DNA from: Paraburkholderia sp. CNPSo 3272
Lineage (GTDB): Bacteria; Pseudomonadota; Gammaproteobacteria; Burkholderiales; Burkholderiaceae
Length of the DNA: 64,000 bases
Direction of reading: 5' to 3'
Assembly: GCF_024206495.1 (NCBI RefSeq)
Contig: NZ_JAMBPQ010000011.1
Location: 143,538-207,537 of the forward strand
Made by a program: the position numbers and the translations under genes. The notes under the pieces were generated by a model, which did no database searches, had not been told where the DNA came from, and saw only the letters and a list, made by a program, of their open reading frames with translations. Below, in pieces: positions 1 through 8,334 of this stretch; the stretch's first letter is position 1; every line of letters begins with the position of its first letter.

Positions 1-1
1 T

Positions 2-505
2 CACGAAATGTACGCGGCCGCCCTCATGGCGCACGGATGCCGTGCCAGCACGGCTGCGACCCTCTTTCGCCTGCCCCAAAGCAAGACTCGCCAGATGTAC
101 ATGGCAATTCACGGCAAACCCTCCCCGTGCGGCAACCTGCCCAACTCGCTGCAGTGGTTCGTTGAGAGGCCCCAACAACGCCTGCACTCGACGGTGTTCA
201 TATGGCTCTATCGTTCTGCGCTGAATATGGGCGCCAATACGCCCCAGGCGCTGATCGCCGCCGCGGATCTGTACAACCATCTGTTCCCCTCAGGACGCGC
301 ATTACTTGCCACCGATCGTGGCTACAACCTCACCCGAGCGATGGCCGCAGATGCACGGCTTTCAATCGCGCCATGCCGCGAATGCAGCACGCACTACATC
401 GTCTCGAACAACGAGTCGAAGATCGAAATGCGCAACAGCTTCACCTGCCCGGCATGCAGCGACACCCTTGTGGGCCGAGTGCGACTCGCGAAGGGAGCCG
501 TCTAA
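2..505 (+). CDS. flhC: FlhC-like transcriptional activator, 5' end outside window
   Basis: The reading frame is open to the left edge and lines up with FlhC from about its tenth residue, so the true start is probably just upstream; the first ATG in the window is at 8. FlhC is the zinc-binding subunit of the FlhD4C2 class I flagellar activator. Visible family marks are the Gly-Cys-Arg-Ala region near the start (GxRA in FlhC), the HGKPSPCGNLPNS segment (FlhC: G-PP-G-LP), the aromatic Trp-Phe after it, and the C-terminal CxxC (CREC) and CxxC (CPAC) pair that binds zinc. A plasmid-borne orphan copy may control motility or local genes; any flhD would lie before position 1, since flhD normally precedes flhC. 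Confidence 0.85.
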   Translation, partial: HEMYAAALMAHGCRASTAATLFRLPQSKTRQMYMAIHGKPSPCGNLPNSLQWFVERPQQRLHSTVFIWLYRSALNMGANTPQALIAAADLYNHLFPSGRALLATDRGYNLTRAMAADARLSIAPCRECSTHYIVSNNESKIEMRNSFTCPACSDTLVGRVRLAKGAV

Positions 506-673
506 ATGCAAAGTCACGAGCTTCCCGCCGGCCTCGTAGTCTTCAGCGCCGATGGCAAGGCGCAGTTCGGCTGGCAGAACCCCGAAACCGGCGCGTACTA
601 CGCCGAAGATGACGGGCACTGCATCGTTGACGCGGTCGGCGGCGTGCCGTGGCACGCAGGCTCGATGCACTAA
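506..673 (+). CDS. Small hypothetical protein, 55 aa
   Basis: An ATG-to-TAA frame that starts at the base after the flhC-like stop codon, so the two are probably co-transcribed. The peptide begins MQSHELPAGLVVFSADGKA and contains a Trp-Gln-Asn-Pro-Glu and a Tyr-Tyr-Ala-Glu-Asp-Asp segment; it is acidic and has no signal peptide or membrane segment. It reads like a compact beta-rich domain. I do not recognise the family. Support comes from tight spacing and sensible composition rather than homology. Confidence 0.5.
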   Translation: MQSHELPAGLVVFSADGKAQFGWQNPETGAYYAEDDGHCIVDAVGGVPWHAGSMH

Positions 674-686
674 CGGGAGCGCTGCG

Positions 687-1055
687 ATGAATGACCTCGC
701 GTGGATGGTTCGCGACAGCACGTCGGCTTGGCTTCGCGGATACGGAGACCTGCGCTTCGACCAGTACGAGAGCTTCTATCGCAAGGCGCTCACAGTGCAC
801 GGTGCACCAAGCGACCTCGAACAGATCAACGAGGAATATGCTCGATGGATCGAAGGGCGACCGAGCAGGATGCTTTCACTGCTTAACCGTCCAGTGGTCG
901 CACACGCACTTATCGCCTTTACGGCGGTCTGGATCGGCGGGCAGGCGGTTCCCCATCTCGCTGGCATCGCGCCGAAGTCAACCGGTGCCCTTCTGGTCGC
1001 CGCATTCATCGGGCTGCGCGTCTTCCATCGAAAGCGCCGCAAGCGCGGAAATTGA
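687..1055 (+). CDS. Hypothetical membrane protein, 122 aa
   Basis: ATG at 687, preceded by a purine-rich ACGGGAGC about 8 bases upstream, was chosen over longer frames that overlap the small gene before it. The N-terminal ~65 residues are soluble and rich in Tyr, Arg and Glu (about 30-60). A hydrophobic stretch follows at about 72-115, broken by a short Pro/Lys loop, and fits two membrane helices; the last residues are strongly basic (RKRRKRGN), suggesting a cytoplasmic C-terminus. It is the last gene before a strong terminator and so ends the flhC-like transcription unit. Function unknown. Confidence 0.6.
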   Translation: MNDLAWMVRDSTSAWLRGYGDLRFDQYESFYRKALTVHGAPSDLEQINEEYARWIEGRPSRMLSLLNRPVVAHALIAFTAVWIGGQAVPHLAGIAPKSTGALLVAAFIGLRVFHRKRRKRGN

Positions 1056-1068
1056 CGCAATTCGCATA

Positions 1069-1097
1069 GAAGCCCGCTTCACCGGCGGGCTTCTTCA
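1069..1097 (+). terminator. Rho-independent terminator after the flhC-like unit
   Basis: Perfect 9-bp stem GAAGCCCGC / GCGGGCTTC around a 7-nt loop, followed by TTCTTCAGTTTT. It lies 14 bases after the stop of the 122-aa membrane protein gene. Confidence 0.8.
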
Positions 1098-1247
1098 GTT
1101 TTCGCTTAAAGAACCTTCGGATTCTTTCCGTTTACCCCTAGAGTGTGCCCCGCTTCCGCCACGGGAACTTGACTTCGCTCCCGGCCTGGCAAACTGGTAT
1201 CAGGCTCGCGCGAGGGGCGCAGCTAAACCACCAAGGACCTGAAGAAA

Positions 1248-2255
1248 ATGAAACAGAACAAGATCACCGCGCTCACCGCCTTTTCCTTTGCAGCCGCTTT
1301 GGCGCTTTCCGCTTGCGGTGGCGGTGGCGGCGGTAGCGGGGGCTCGGGCAGCAACAACTCGTCATCGGGCTCGGGCTCGACCGGCTCCGGCACGACTACC
1401 CCTTCCACGTCGACTGGCAACGTGTCGACGCCGCAGTACGCATCGGCGAGCGCGCAACAAGCCATTTTTGACCAGATCAATACGCAGCGTCAGGCGTGCG
1501 GCTTCCCGGCACTGACGGAAAACACACTTCTCGATCAGGCATCGCAAGCTCATGCGGACTACATCGGAAAGAACGGCGGTACGATCACTGATGATGAAGT
1601 TTCGGGCAACCCGGGCTTCAGTGGCGCCACATATGCGGATCGCGCAACCCACGTCGGCTATCCCGCGAGTTCCGTAGTAACGGCAGGCGAAAGCGCCGGC
1701 TACTACACGAACGCAACGCTGAGCGAAGCCGCTTACGGCGCGAACATCGCAACCGCATGGTCGAGCGGGGTCTATCATGTAGCGGCTTTCGTGTGGCCGG
1801 TTACTCAAATCGGCGTCGGCTGGAACGAGACGACTTACAACGGTTTCCCCGAGGCGCATGGCGTCATTACGGTCACGAATCTGCAGCCGATGAGCGGCAG
1901 CCTCCCCACGATGTTCCCGTGTGAGGGCGCGACGGGGGTGCCCTATAAGGTCGTTGGCGAGACCCCCGCCGCGCCCAATACGAGCGGCGCTTGGGGACCT
2001 GCTGTAGCCCTAGGCGCCAATTCGGGCGACACGATCGCATTGACGTCTGCAACGCTGACCGACACTTCGGGCAACGTCATCAACCTGCAACTGCTCAATT
2101 CGACGAATGATCCGAACAAGCTGATTCAAGCTTTCGAGGCGGTTGCTTACCCTGCGACGCCGCTTTCGCCGAACACGAAGTATTCGGCGGTGGTCTCGGG
2201 AACCATTAACGGTACGCCTTTCACTCGTACCCGCACGTTCACGACCGGTAGCTAA
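1248..2255 (+). CDS. CAP-domain (SCP/PR-1-like) lipoprotein, 335 aa
   Basis: Starts at ATG 1248 behind an AAGGACCTGAAGAAA purine-rich stretch. The N-terminus is a type II signal peptide with lipobox LSAC (Cys about 23), followed by a Gly/Ser/Thr-rich tether to about residue 70. Residues ~75-220 are a CAP/SCP domain: an AIFDQINTQRQACG helix like those of bacterial CAP proteins (L-N--R), ASQAHADYI, and a distal VYHVAAFVWPVTQIGVGW stretch where the family has H-----P--IGVG. The last ~90 residues look like an Ig/CAP-associated beta domain. CAP proteins are extracytoplasmic and mostly of unknown activity. It converges on the pilus operon but is transcribed separately. Confidence 0.88.
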   Translation: MKQNKITALTAFSFAAALALSACGGGGGGSGGSGSNNSSSGSGSTGSGTTTPSTSTGNVSTPQYASASAQQAIFDQINTQRQACGFPALTENTLLDQASQAHADYIGKNGGTITDDEVSGNPGFSGATYADRATHVGYPASSVVTAGESAGYYTNATLSEAAYGANIATAWSSGVYHVAAFVWPVTQIGVGWNETTYNGFPEAHGVITVTNLQPMSGSLPTMFPCEGATGVPYKVVGETPAAPNTSGAWGPAVALGANSGDTIALTSATLTDTSGNVINLQLLNSTNDPNKLIQAFEAVAYPATPLSPNTKYSAVVSGTINGTPFTRTRTFTTGS

Positions 2256-2283
2256 CCGGCTAGTCTTTCTGGATAGTCGCAAT

Positions 2284-2322
2284 AAAAAAGGGGGGCAGTC
2301 TTCACAGGCTGCACCCCTTTTT
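2284..2322. terminator. Bidirectional terminator between CAP gene and pilus operon
   Basis: Inverted repeat AAAAGGGG-GCAG / CTGC-CCCCTTTT with A-run on the left and T-run on the right, so it can stop both the rightward CAP transcript and the leftward pilus operon, whose last stop codon is at 2356. Confidence 0.8.
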
Positions 2323-2355
2323 ACTACACCTGAAAGCGTACCCACTGCAACGCGA

Positions 2356-3111
2356 TCAATGGCACGTGCCAGGGTTTTTCATCATGCCGACAAGGAGTAA
2401 ATACGCGACATTATTCGTCCCAGTCTGGAGATAGCAGATACTTGCGGCAACGATGCCGGGCTGTCCGGTATTGGCGTCAATCTGACCAGCTTGAGCAACG
2501 AAAATGTCGTACACATTGCCGTCCGAGGAAACAGGCATCGAGCCAGTAGTCGCGGGATAAGCCCCATTGCAGTAGAGATTTGGTGCGATTGAACCTGCGC
2601 CATTCATGACTGGCATATAAACGTTGCTATAGCTAGCCGCGCCTGTCATCGTGCCGCTGGAAGAAATAGCGTACTGCGAGGCAGGAGGTCTAAGTACCGT
2701 CCCAGCTATCGTGCCCGGGAAATTGCCGGTTGCTTCACATGCGGCTAGCTGCGTGGGTGGAGTGACCTGGCGGGCCTGCGGGACGCAAACCAAGCCAACC
2801 CATTCAGATCCGTTCCACACGGGCGCCGATTGTTGATCGTATCCAGGCGCGCATGTCGGCGGCGCGTCGTAGTGACACGCCGGCTGCGTAAATCCCGAGC
2901 CTATCCACTTCGCTGGCGTGAGCGTGGTCCAACCGACACCGGTCGAGCAGGTTGGCGGTGTCTGCGGCGCTCGGTATTGCGGCCCAAGGCAGCTCGAATC
3001 CTGATAGCCATAGGAGCAATGCGCTGGGGCCTCCGCTTTCGCACTCGCCGCGCCGAGCAACAGAATCAGTCCAAGTGCAAAGCGCTTCCAGCGCGACATG
3101 CCGTTTTTCAT
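2356..3111 (-). CDS. Secreted Cys-rich protein at the end of the pilus operon, 251 aa
   Basis: The start was set at ATG 3111 (a second in-frame ATG is at 3099) because a clean Sec signal peptide follows: basic MSRWKRF, hydrophobic LALGLILLLG, AKA cleavage. It begins 11 bases after the PilV stop, so it belongs to the same operon. The mature N-terminal half has about ten cysteines in short loops with Trp-rich spacers, including WNGSEW followed by a Cys. That resembles the disulphide-linked tip segments of PilV proteins. The C-terminal half looks beta-rich. A role as a pilus-tip or exported accessory protein is inferred from position and Cys pattern; no family name can be given. Confidence 0.7.
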   Translation of the reverse strand: MKNGMSRWKRFALGLILLLGAASAKAEAPAHCSYGYQDSSCLGPQYRAPQTPPTCSTGVGWTTLTPAKWIGSGFTQPACHYDAPPTCAPGYDQQSAPVWNGSEWVGLVCVPQARQVTPPTQLAACEATGNFPGTIAGTVLRPPASQYAISSSGTMTGAASYSNVYMPVMNGAGSIAPNLYCNGAYPATTGSMPVSSDGNVYDIFVAQAGQIDANTGQPGIVAASICYLQTGTNNVAYLLLVGMMKNPGTCH

Positions 3112-3122
3112 GGCTGCTATTC

Positions 3123-4343
3123 CTAATAAGCACAGTAGGTTTCGACGACACCTTGTGCGCCAATGTTGCTGTTCGAGCCGTCGGTCAAATAGACAGTCCA
3201 AGGTCCGGTCCCGGTCGAATAGGCGTTGAACTGGGCGGTCGTGTTGATGTTGAAGCTCTGGGGCACCAGCAGGATCTGGGGGGATCCCCCTGCAGAGCAT
3301 TGCGGCGCCGGAACGTAGCTCCCATACCCGACCGTGTAGTACTGGTAGCGCGGAGCGGGACCGCTGACCGGGACCCACTGGTTGTAGAGGCAGGACAGCA
3401 ACTGGCCAGACCCGTCTGCATTGGCTGCGACGCGCGTGGTGCCGGAAGTCGAGGCGCAGCTCGCGCGAGGCGTCGCCGTGTTCGCCACCTCCAGCGCGCC
3501 GTAGACCGTCGCGTTGCCATGCACCGCGGCCGTGCCCGTGTCGATCGGCGCGGGCGCCGTGCCCGCAGAATTCTGCACATAGAGCGTCGAGGGCGTGCGC
3601 ACCGCATTTGAAACCGCGACGTTTGACGCCGACACCGCGGGCACTGCGATCGTGCCCGTCGCGTCGATGCTGTTGACGTTGTGCAAACTCACGCCGTTGA
3701 CGTTCTGGTCGCCAGTCCACGTCAGGCTGCCGTCACGCCGGATGTAAAGCGAGTTGCCGTCGGAGTTCTGGCCGTTGGTCGCCAGAATCGCGGCCGCGGG
3801 CGTCCCCGTAAGTGGGTTGTTTGCGGTCCACGCGCCGTTGAGTCCTGAGATCGTTGCGGCATTGCGGGTCGACGAATAGCCGAACTGCACGTCCTGTGAG
3901 TTCGCCGCTACAGCGATCTGCGCCGCGCCCGACACGTCCGGTTTGCCGTTCCGCGCGTATGGAAGCGACGGGTAGAAGATCCAGGACACGTGGCAGTTGC
4001 CTGCCGTTTCCGTACAGCCAGCCGGAAGCATGCTCATCTGGATCGTGTAGGTCCCGCCCCAGAACGGCCCGGCGCGGTACGCCTGCTTCAGATTGCCAGC
4101 GGTCTGCAGGTCCGCAATGGTAGGCGCAGTCAACGTCGAGTTGCCCGACTGCGTGTACTGGGTGAGCAGCGTCGAGAAGTTCTCGTTGGCCCAGCGGCCC
4201 AGAGCGTCCGTGATCACCGCCTCGTTCTGGCCTTCAGTAGCGAGCAACGATGCCAGATGCTTCTGGATGTCCTCGCGGATCGAGTACACCGTCAGGATCG
4301 CGGACGCCGCGAGGAAAACCGCCATCTCGATAATGCTGCCCAT
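3123..4343 (-). CDS. pilV: PilV-type minor pilin / tip adhesin, 406 aa
   Basis: PilV is the tip protein of the IncI-type thin pilus and determines recipient or surface recognition. ATG 4343 has AAGGACCAGGT just upstream. The N-terminus MGSIIEMAVFLAAS is a pilin-like hydrophobic helix with almost no leader. A pilin-like region is followed by a long beta-rich, Asn/Thr/Ala-rich middle (about 150-290). The C-terminal ~110 residues carry the cysteines and the GQLLSC-x5-WVPVSG motif typical of PilV tails. The gene ends without alternative 3' cassettes, so no shufflon is visible here. It lies directly after pilS and before a secreted Cys-rich gene. Confidence 0.85.
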   Translation of the reverse strand: MGSIIEMAVFLAASAILTVYSIREDIQKHLASLLATEGQNEAVITDALGRWANENFSTLLTQYTQSGNSTLTAPTIADLQTAGNLKQAYRAGPFWGGTYTIQMSMLPAGCTETAGNCHVSWIFYPSLPYARNGKPDVSGAAQIAVAANSQDVQFGYSSTRNAATISGLNGAWTANNPLTGTPAAAILATNGQNSDGNSLYIRRDGSLTWTGDQNVNGVSLHNVNSIDATGTIAVPAVSASNVAVSNAVRTPSTLYVQNSAGTAPAPIDTGTAAVHGNATVYGALEVANTATPRASCASTSGTTRVAANADGSGQLLSCLYNQWVPVSGPAPRYQYYTVGYGSYVPAPQCSAGGSPQILLVPQSFNINTTAQFNAYSTGTGPWTVYLTDGSNSNIGAQGVVETYCAY

Positions 4344-4352
4344 ACCTGGTCC

Positions 4353-4952
4353 TTAGCTGCGCGTCGTGTACATCGCCACCGTGGCCACGTCGCCACCGGA
4401 GGCACACGCATTGCCCGCCGTCGCACTGCTGAACTTCGTCGACGGGCTCGACACGACGGTGCCATTCACCGTCACCTCGGTGAAGATGTCGGCGACCGCG
4501 CTGATCGACATCGAGCAGACCGCCTTCGGCACCGGATAGCTCGTCACGATCGCGTCGTTCGACGACGTGACCGTGCCGGGTTCCGCGGTCACCTGGCCAC
4601 CGAAAATCCCCGTCACCGAGGAGTTGTCGCTAGCCACGCGAGCGCCTGCCGCATCGAACGCGTGATTCTGCGCGAGCGTCGCCAGCGACTCGGCCGAAAA
4701 GTCGGAGTCGTTCGCGGTGGCGTTCTGGATGCCCGTGTGGAACATGCCCGCCTCGCTCTTGAAGGTGGACGACTGCACCATGTTGCGCACGAACGGAACG
4801 CCGTAGAAGAGCGCAAGCGATAGCAGGGCGGCAGCGCCGAGCACCGCGCCCGCCTCGATCAGCGACAGTTCGCCGCTCTGCTTTTTCAGGCGGCCGAGAC
4901 GACGATGGAATTCCTTCTGCTCGGGCGTGCGTTGGGAGACGTTGGTTTTCAT
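4353..4952 (-). CDS. pilS: PilS-type major pilin of the type IVb pilus, 199 aa
   Basis: The gene lies between pilR and pilV, the order known from R64-type thin pili. A 27-28-residue basic leader precedes the pilin helix LSLIEAGAVLGAAALLSL; a small alpha/beta globular domain follows with a C-terminal Cys pair (one near CSMSIS, one near ACASGG) suited to the pilin D-loop. Type IV pilins normally have Gly at -1 and Glu at +5. Here Gly27 is followed by Glu28, which places Glu33 at +6 from Gly27, or gives Glu at -1 if Glu33 is +5. ATG 4952 follows AAGGACCTCC. Confidence 0.88.
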   Translation of the reverse strand: MKTNVSQRTPEQKEFHRRLGRLKKQSGELSLIEAGAVLGAAALLSLALFYGVPFVRNMVQSSTFKSEAGMFHTGIQNATANDSDFSAESLATLAQNHAFDAAGARVASDNSSVTGIFGGQVTAEPGTVTSSNDAIVTSYPVPKAVCSMSISAVADIFTEVTVNGTVVSSPSTKFSSATAGNACASGGDVATVAMYTTRS

Positions 4953-4960
4953 GGAGGTCC

Positions 4961-6103
4961 TTAATTGGAGGTGTTGCCGGTCGCGGCGCCAAGTGCGCTT
5001 TGCATACTCGTGACGCCCGTGACGACGTAGGAGCCGACACCGATGCCGATAAACGCCGCCGCGGCAATGCCGAGCAGCACGTAATGGGTAGTGCGGGCGT
5101 TGCGGCGTACCGCCTCAACGACGCGATCGAGCGAACTGCGGCCGAGCGACTTGATCGCATCCACGAAGTTGTCGCGACGCTCTGCGTCGGCGATGCGGTC
5201 GACGAGCACTTCCGAGAAGATGCCTGTCGCGAACGCGCGCATGGGTAGCTCGGGCGAGGCCTTCAGGCGTCGTTCCATCGTCGAAATGTGCCAGCGCAGC
5301 CACGGGTCGGCGTGCCGGCGCAGGCGCCCAAGCGCCCCCGCGAGCGTGAGCCCCGAGTCGAGCAGGCCCGACAACGAGACGATCAGCAGCGCGGCGCGCA
5401 GGTCGCGACGGTTGCGCCACATCATCGGCGTCGCATCGATGCGGTTGCGCAACGTTCCCGTCCAGCGCTTGAGCCCGTAGTAGTACGAGAACACACCCGC
5501 TGCGAGCAGGCAGACGTTCAGCAGCCAGTAGTCGTAGCAGTACGTGTCGATCGCGTACAGCACCCTGCCCGCGGGCATCCACTGGTCGAGCGGCCGCACC
5601 TCGAGGACCTGCGGATAGACCATCCCGCCAAAGAGCATGCTCAGGCCGTACATGTAGCAGAGCAGGACCATGGGATAGGCCATCTGAATGGCAGTCGTGC
5701 TCGACAGCACGCGCTTGGCGGAAGCCGCCATCTCGCACAGGTCGAAGCCGCGGCGCGCCGCGTCATCCTTGTCGGAAGCGAACGCGAGATCCAGCAGCGA
5801 ATACTCGTCGACAGGCACGAACGGCTTGATCGCGAGCGCGAGCCCATCGCCCTTACGCATACGCTCCTCCATCTCGTCGTACGCAAGCCAGACGATCTGC
5901 CTGCGATCCCGCGCACGCTTCTTGAGCACCTGGAGGCGCTCGATCAGCGTCTCGCGGTTTCGCAGGCCCGTGGCCTGCTCGATGTCGAGGCGTGACTCGC
6001 GATAGAAGCCCTCGCGCGCCTTCTGGAAGCGCCAGCGGGCGATCTTGAGTCGCTCCGCACGCGGCAGGCGCATGCAGATGCCATAGAAAACACGGCCAAT
6101 CAC
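4961..6103 (-). CDS. pilR: PilR-type inner-membrane platform protein, 380 aa
   Basis: GspF/PilC superfamily inner-membrane protein that anchors the pilus assembly ATPase. The N-terminal ~150 residues are soluble and basic; membrane segments are visible at about 195-220 (MAYPMVLLCYMYGLSMLF), 240-265 (YWLLNVCLLAAGVFSYYYG) and near the C-terminus (VLLGIAAAAFIGIGVGSYVV). The start is GTG 6103, whose GTGA overlaps the pilQ stop, suggesting translational coupling; an internal ATG (MRLPRAER) is an alternative. Length matches plasmid PilR proteins. Confidence 0.9.
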   Translation of the reverse strand: MIGRVFYGICMRLPRAERLKIARWRFQKAREGFYRESRLDIEQATGLRNRETLIERLQVLKKRARDRRQIVWLAYDEMEERMRKGDGLALAIKPFVPVDEYSLLDLAFASDKDDAARRGFDLCEMAASAKRVLSSTTAIQMAYPMVLLCYMYGLSMLFGGMVYPQVLEVRPLDQWMPAGRVLYAIDTYCYDYWLLNVCLLAAGVFSYYYGLKRWTGTLRNRIDATPMMWRNRRDLRAALLIVSLSGLLDSGLTLAGALGRLRRHADPWLRWHISTMERRLKASPELPMRAFATGIFSEVLVDRIADAERRDNFVDAIKSLGRSSLDRVVEAVRRNARTTHYVLLGIAAAAFIGIGVGSYVVTGVTSMQSALGAATGNTSN

Positions 6104-8334
6104 GATGGCATCCTCCCGTCTCGATCCGGCAGCACCGTGTAGACGCGGAACGGTTTCATCGAGCGGTCGATAAAACGAGGATCGATCAACCCCTGCGAAG
6201 CCTTGTAGAGAGCGTGCTCATAAATCGTCTTGCCGGTCATGTCGGCCGAATCGAAGCCTGCGACCCGTTCCTTGCGCCACGCCGCCTCGGCCCCGCGCCA
6301 GTCGCGTACAACGATGTGTTCGAGGAACTCGGGCGTGGGCCGGTAAAGCTCCATCGCAAGCGTCTGGCCCTTCGTACCCCCCGCCACCTTGCCGTCACGC
6401 GTGAACAGCCCCTTCTTGCGGCAATGCTCGCAGCCATCGTCGTTGCGGCATGCCATCTTCGACGTATCTAGGCCAAACTTCGTGCGCAGCAGCTCAAGCT
6501 CGGCTGGGCTCATGACGTCGGCCGCTGGCTTCTTGCAGTGCTGGCAAAGCAACGGAATCAGCTTCTGGTTGCCCACCGCGTTGATGAACTTGTCGGACGC
6601 CACTTCATCGGCGGCCAGCCGCAGGCGATCGCCCAGCAGGCGCATGAAGACGCCGATGATGCTGTCGGCGTGGATCGTGGTGCGCACCGGGTGGCCGGTC
6701 AGCGCGAGTTCGACAACGAGACCTGCAATGGTGGAGTCGAGGATTTCCGCCACGGTCAGGTCGTCCGGGTCCATGCGCATGAGCGTGCGGATGATTGTCG
6801 CCACCTTGCGCCGGAAGTCTTCTTCGGTTTCGTCCAGCCCGCGCGGCACCGACTGATCGGAAAGCCAGGGCATCGGATACTCCGAAGGCATGCTCACGGC
6901 GTACTGCTTCTTGAGCTCGCGCCCATCGACCATGTACGAAAGCGCACGCAGCAACGTGCTCTTGGCGGAGCCTGTCTCGCCGGAGATAAGCACGGCACCA
7001 CCGCTGACATGCCCCAGCGATTCGATGATCGAGAGCTGGCTTTCCTCGAGCCCCATCGTGTCGGGCATGCGCACGGTGTAGTTGCGGAAGTTGCCGTCCA
7101 GGATGCGCATCGCCACGTCGAAACCGCCCATCTGCGGGGCGCTCTGCCAGCGCAGGTTCAGCGTGGCCGTGGCGAGCGCGAGCGGGATCATGGCCGACTG
7201 CGGCGCGGTAGGCTGGAATGCATTGCCACTGTTGGTGTTGCTCTGGACGAGATCCTGATAGGCGGCGGACAGCGCACGCAGAACGGTCGCCTTCGGCATC
7301 CGGCGATAGGTATAAAGATCGCCGTCAACGCGAAAGCGGAGTTCTGCATCAGACTGGTAATCGCGTGATTCCCAGTGCACGTCGCTCGAACCGTATCCGT
7401 GTGCGGCGTCATTGACGTCCCTGAAGAGCGCAAGCGCACGAGAGCCTTCGGGAACGTGGTTCGACACCCGGATGCGCGCCCGGTCGTAGACGTCTGCGAT
7501 GACGGCGGCCGTCGCCACCATCTCCTCACGCACCGAGATATGCGCGCGCTTGAGGTCGTTCAGATAGGTCGCATACAGAGCGGTCTCATGAAATTCGCGT
7601 GTCGCGATCACGACCGCCAGGCCCGCCTGCATGTCCACCGCCACGAACTCGCGGCGTGCCTCCGGTGTGATGTGCAGCGTCGCCTCGGGCGTCGTGTCAC
7701 AGAGGATGCGCTTGAAGTCGACGAGCGCCTGGGCCGAACTCAGCCGCGGCATGCCCACCGGCGTGTACTCGATGTCGGGAATCGCGAGCGCGTGGCCATC
7801 TGCTGCGGCAGGCTCGGGCGTGTCGCGTGGCTCGCTTGTCTCGGCGCGCCGTTCATCGCTGGCTGCGCTTTCACGAATTTCGTCAAATGGCGTATGCGCA
7901 TCGATCACTTGCGCGCGCGCCGATTCCGTCGGCACCCCGGCGCGGACGACTTCTTCGGTACCGCGCTGTCCATCGCCTGCAGCCTCAGCTGCGCCGTTCG
8001 CGCCTTCGACAACGGATGGCTCCGCACTTCGTACTTCGACATCCTCCACAACCGGGGGTGTGGCCGCTGCCGTGGCATGCAGATCGGGAGCGCCCCCCTC
8101 ACCAGCCTTTTCAAACGCCTCCACATCGGTCACGTCCGCATCGCGCAGATACGCGCCGAGCGAGCCTGCCGGCGCACCGGGCCCCCTGCGCACCGGACGC
8201 GTCGCGCCGAACCCGGGCTCCACAGGCGCGGCCGATTCCGACTCCTCCACGAAGCTGCCGCGCCACGCGCGAAGGCGCGCCATCATCCCGCTACGGGGCT
8301 TTTCGTTGCTTTCCAGATTTCCAAAGAGCGACAT
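6100..8334 (-). CDS. pilQ: PilQ-type pilus assembly ATPase, 744 aa
   Basis: GspE/VirB11-superfamily ATPase that powers assembly of the type IVb pilus at the cytoplasmic membrane. The first ~190 residues are a low-complexity Ala/Glu/Pro-rich extension, unusually long for PilQ. The catalytic half has Walker A GETGSAKST at about 450-458, a Walker B-like RMDPDDLTVAEILD, the His box TGHPVRTTIHAD, and a tetracysteine zinc element (CQHC then CRNDDGCEHC). The Walker A has Ala where most family members have Gly. The start ATG overlaps the pilP stop (TAATG), and the end overlaps pilR by 4 nt. Confidence 0.92.
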   Translation of the reverse strand: MSLFGNLESNEKPRSGMMARLRAWRGSFVEESESAAPVEPGFGATRPVRRGPGAPAGSLGAYLRDADVTDVEAFEKAGEGGAPDLHATAAATPPVVEDVEVRSAEPSVVEGANGAAEAAGDGQRGTEEVVRAGVPTESARAQVIDAHTPFDEIRESAASDERRAETSEPRDTPEPAAADGHALAIPDIEYTPVGMPRLSSAQALVDFKRILCDTTPEATLHITPEARREFVAVDMQAGLAVVIATREFHETALYATYLNDLKRAHISVREEMVATAAVIADVYDRARIRVSNHVPEGSRALALFRDVNDAAHGYGSSDVHWESRDYQSDAELRFRVDGDLYTYRRMPKATVLRALSAAYQDLVQSNTNSGNAFQPTAPQSAMIPLALATATLNLRWQSAPQMGGFDVAMRILDGNFRNYTVRMPDTMGLEESQLSIIESLGHVSGGAVLISGETGSAKSTLLRALSYMVDGRELKKQYAVSMPSEYPMPWLSDQSVPRGLDETEEDFRRKVATIIRTLMRMDPDDLTVAEILDSTIAGLVVELALTGHPVRTTIHADSIIGVFMRLLGDRLRLAADEVASDKFINAVGNQKLIPLLCQHCKKPAADVMSPAELELLRTKFGLDTSKMACRNDDGCEHCRKKGLFTRDGKVAGGTKGQTLAMELYRPTPEFLEHIVVRDWRGAEAAWRKERVAGFDSADMTGKTIYEHALYKASQGLIDPRFIDRSMKPFRVYTVLPDRDGRMPS

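Noticed and set aside
2356..4343. Shufflon at the 3' end of pilV
   Set aside because: No repeated sfx-like sites, no alternative inverted C-terminal cassettes and no adjacent recombinase; the gene after pilV has its own signal peptide.
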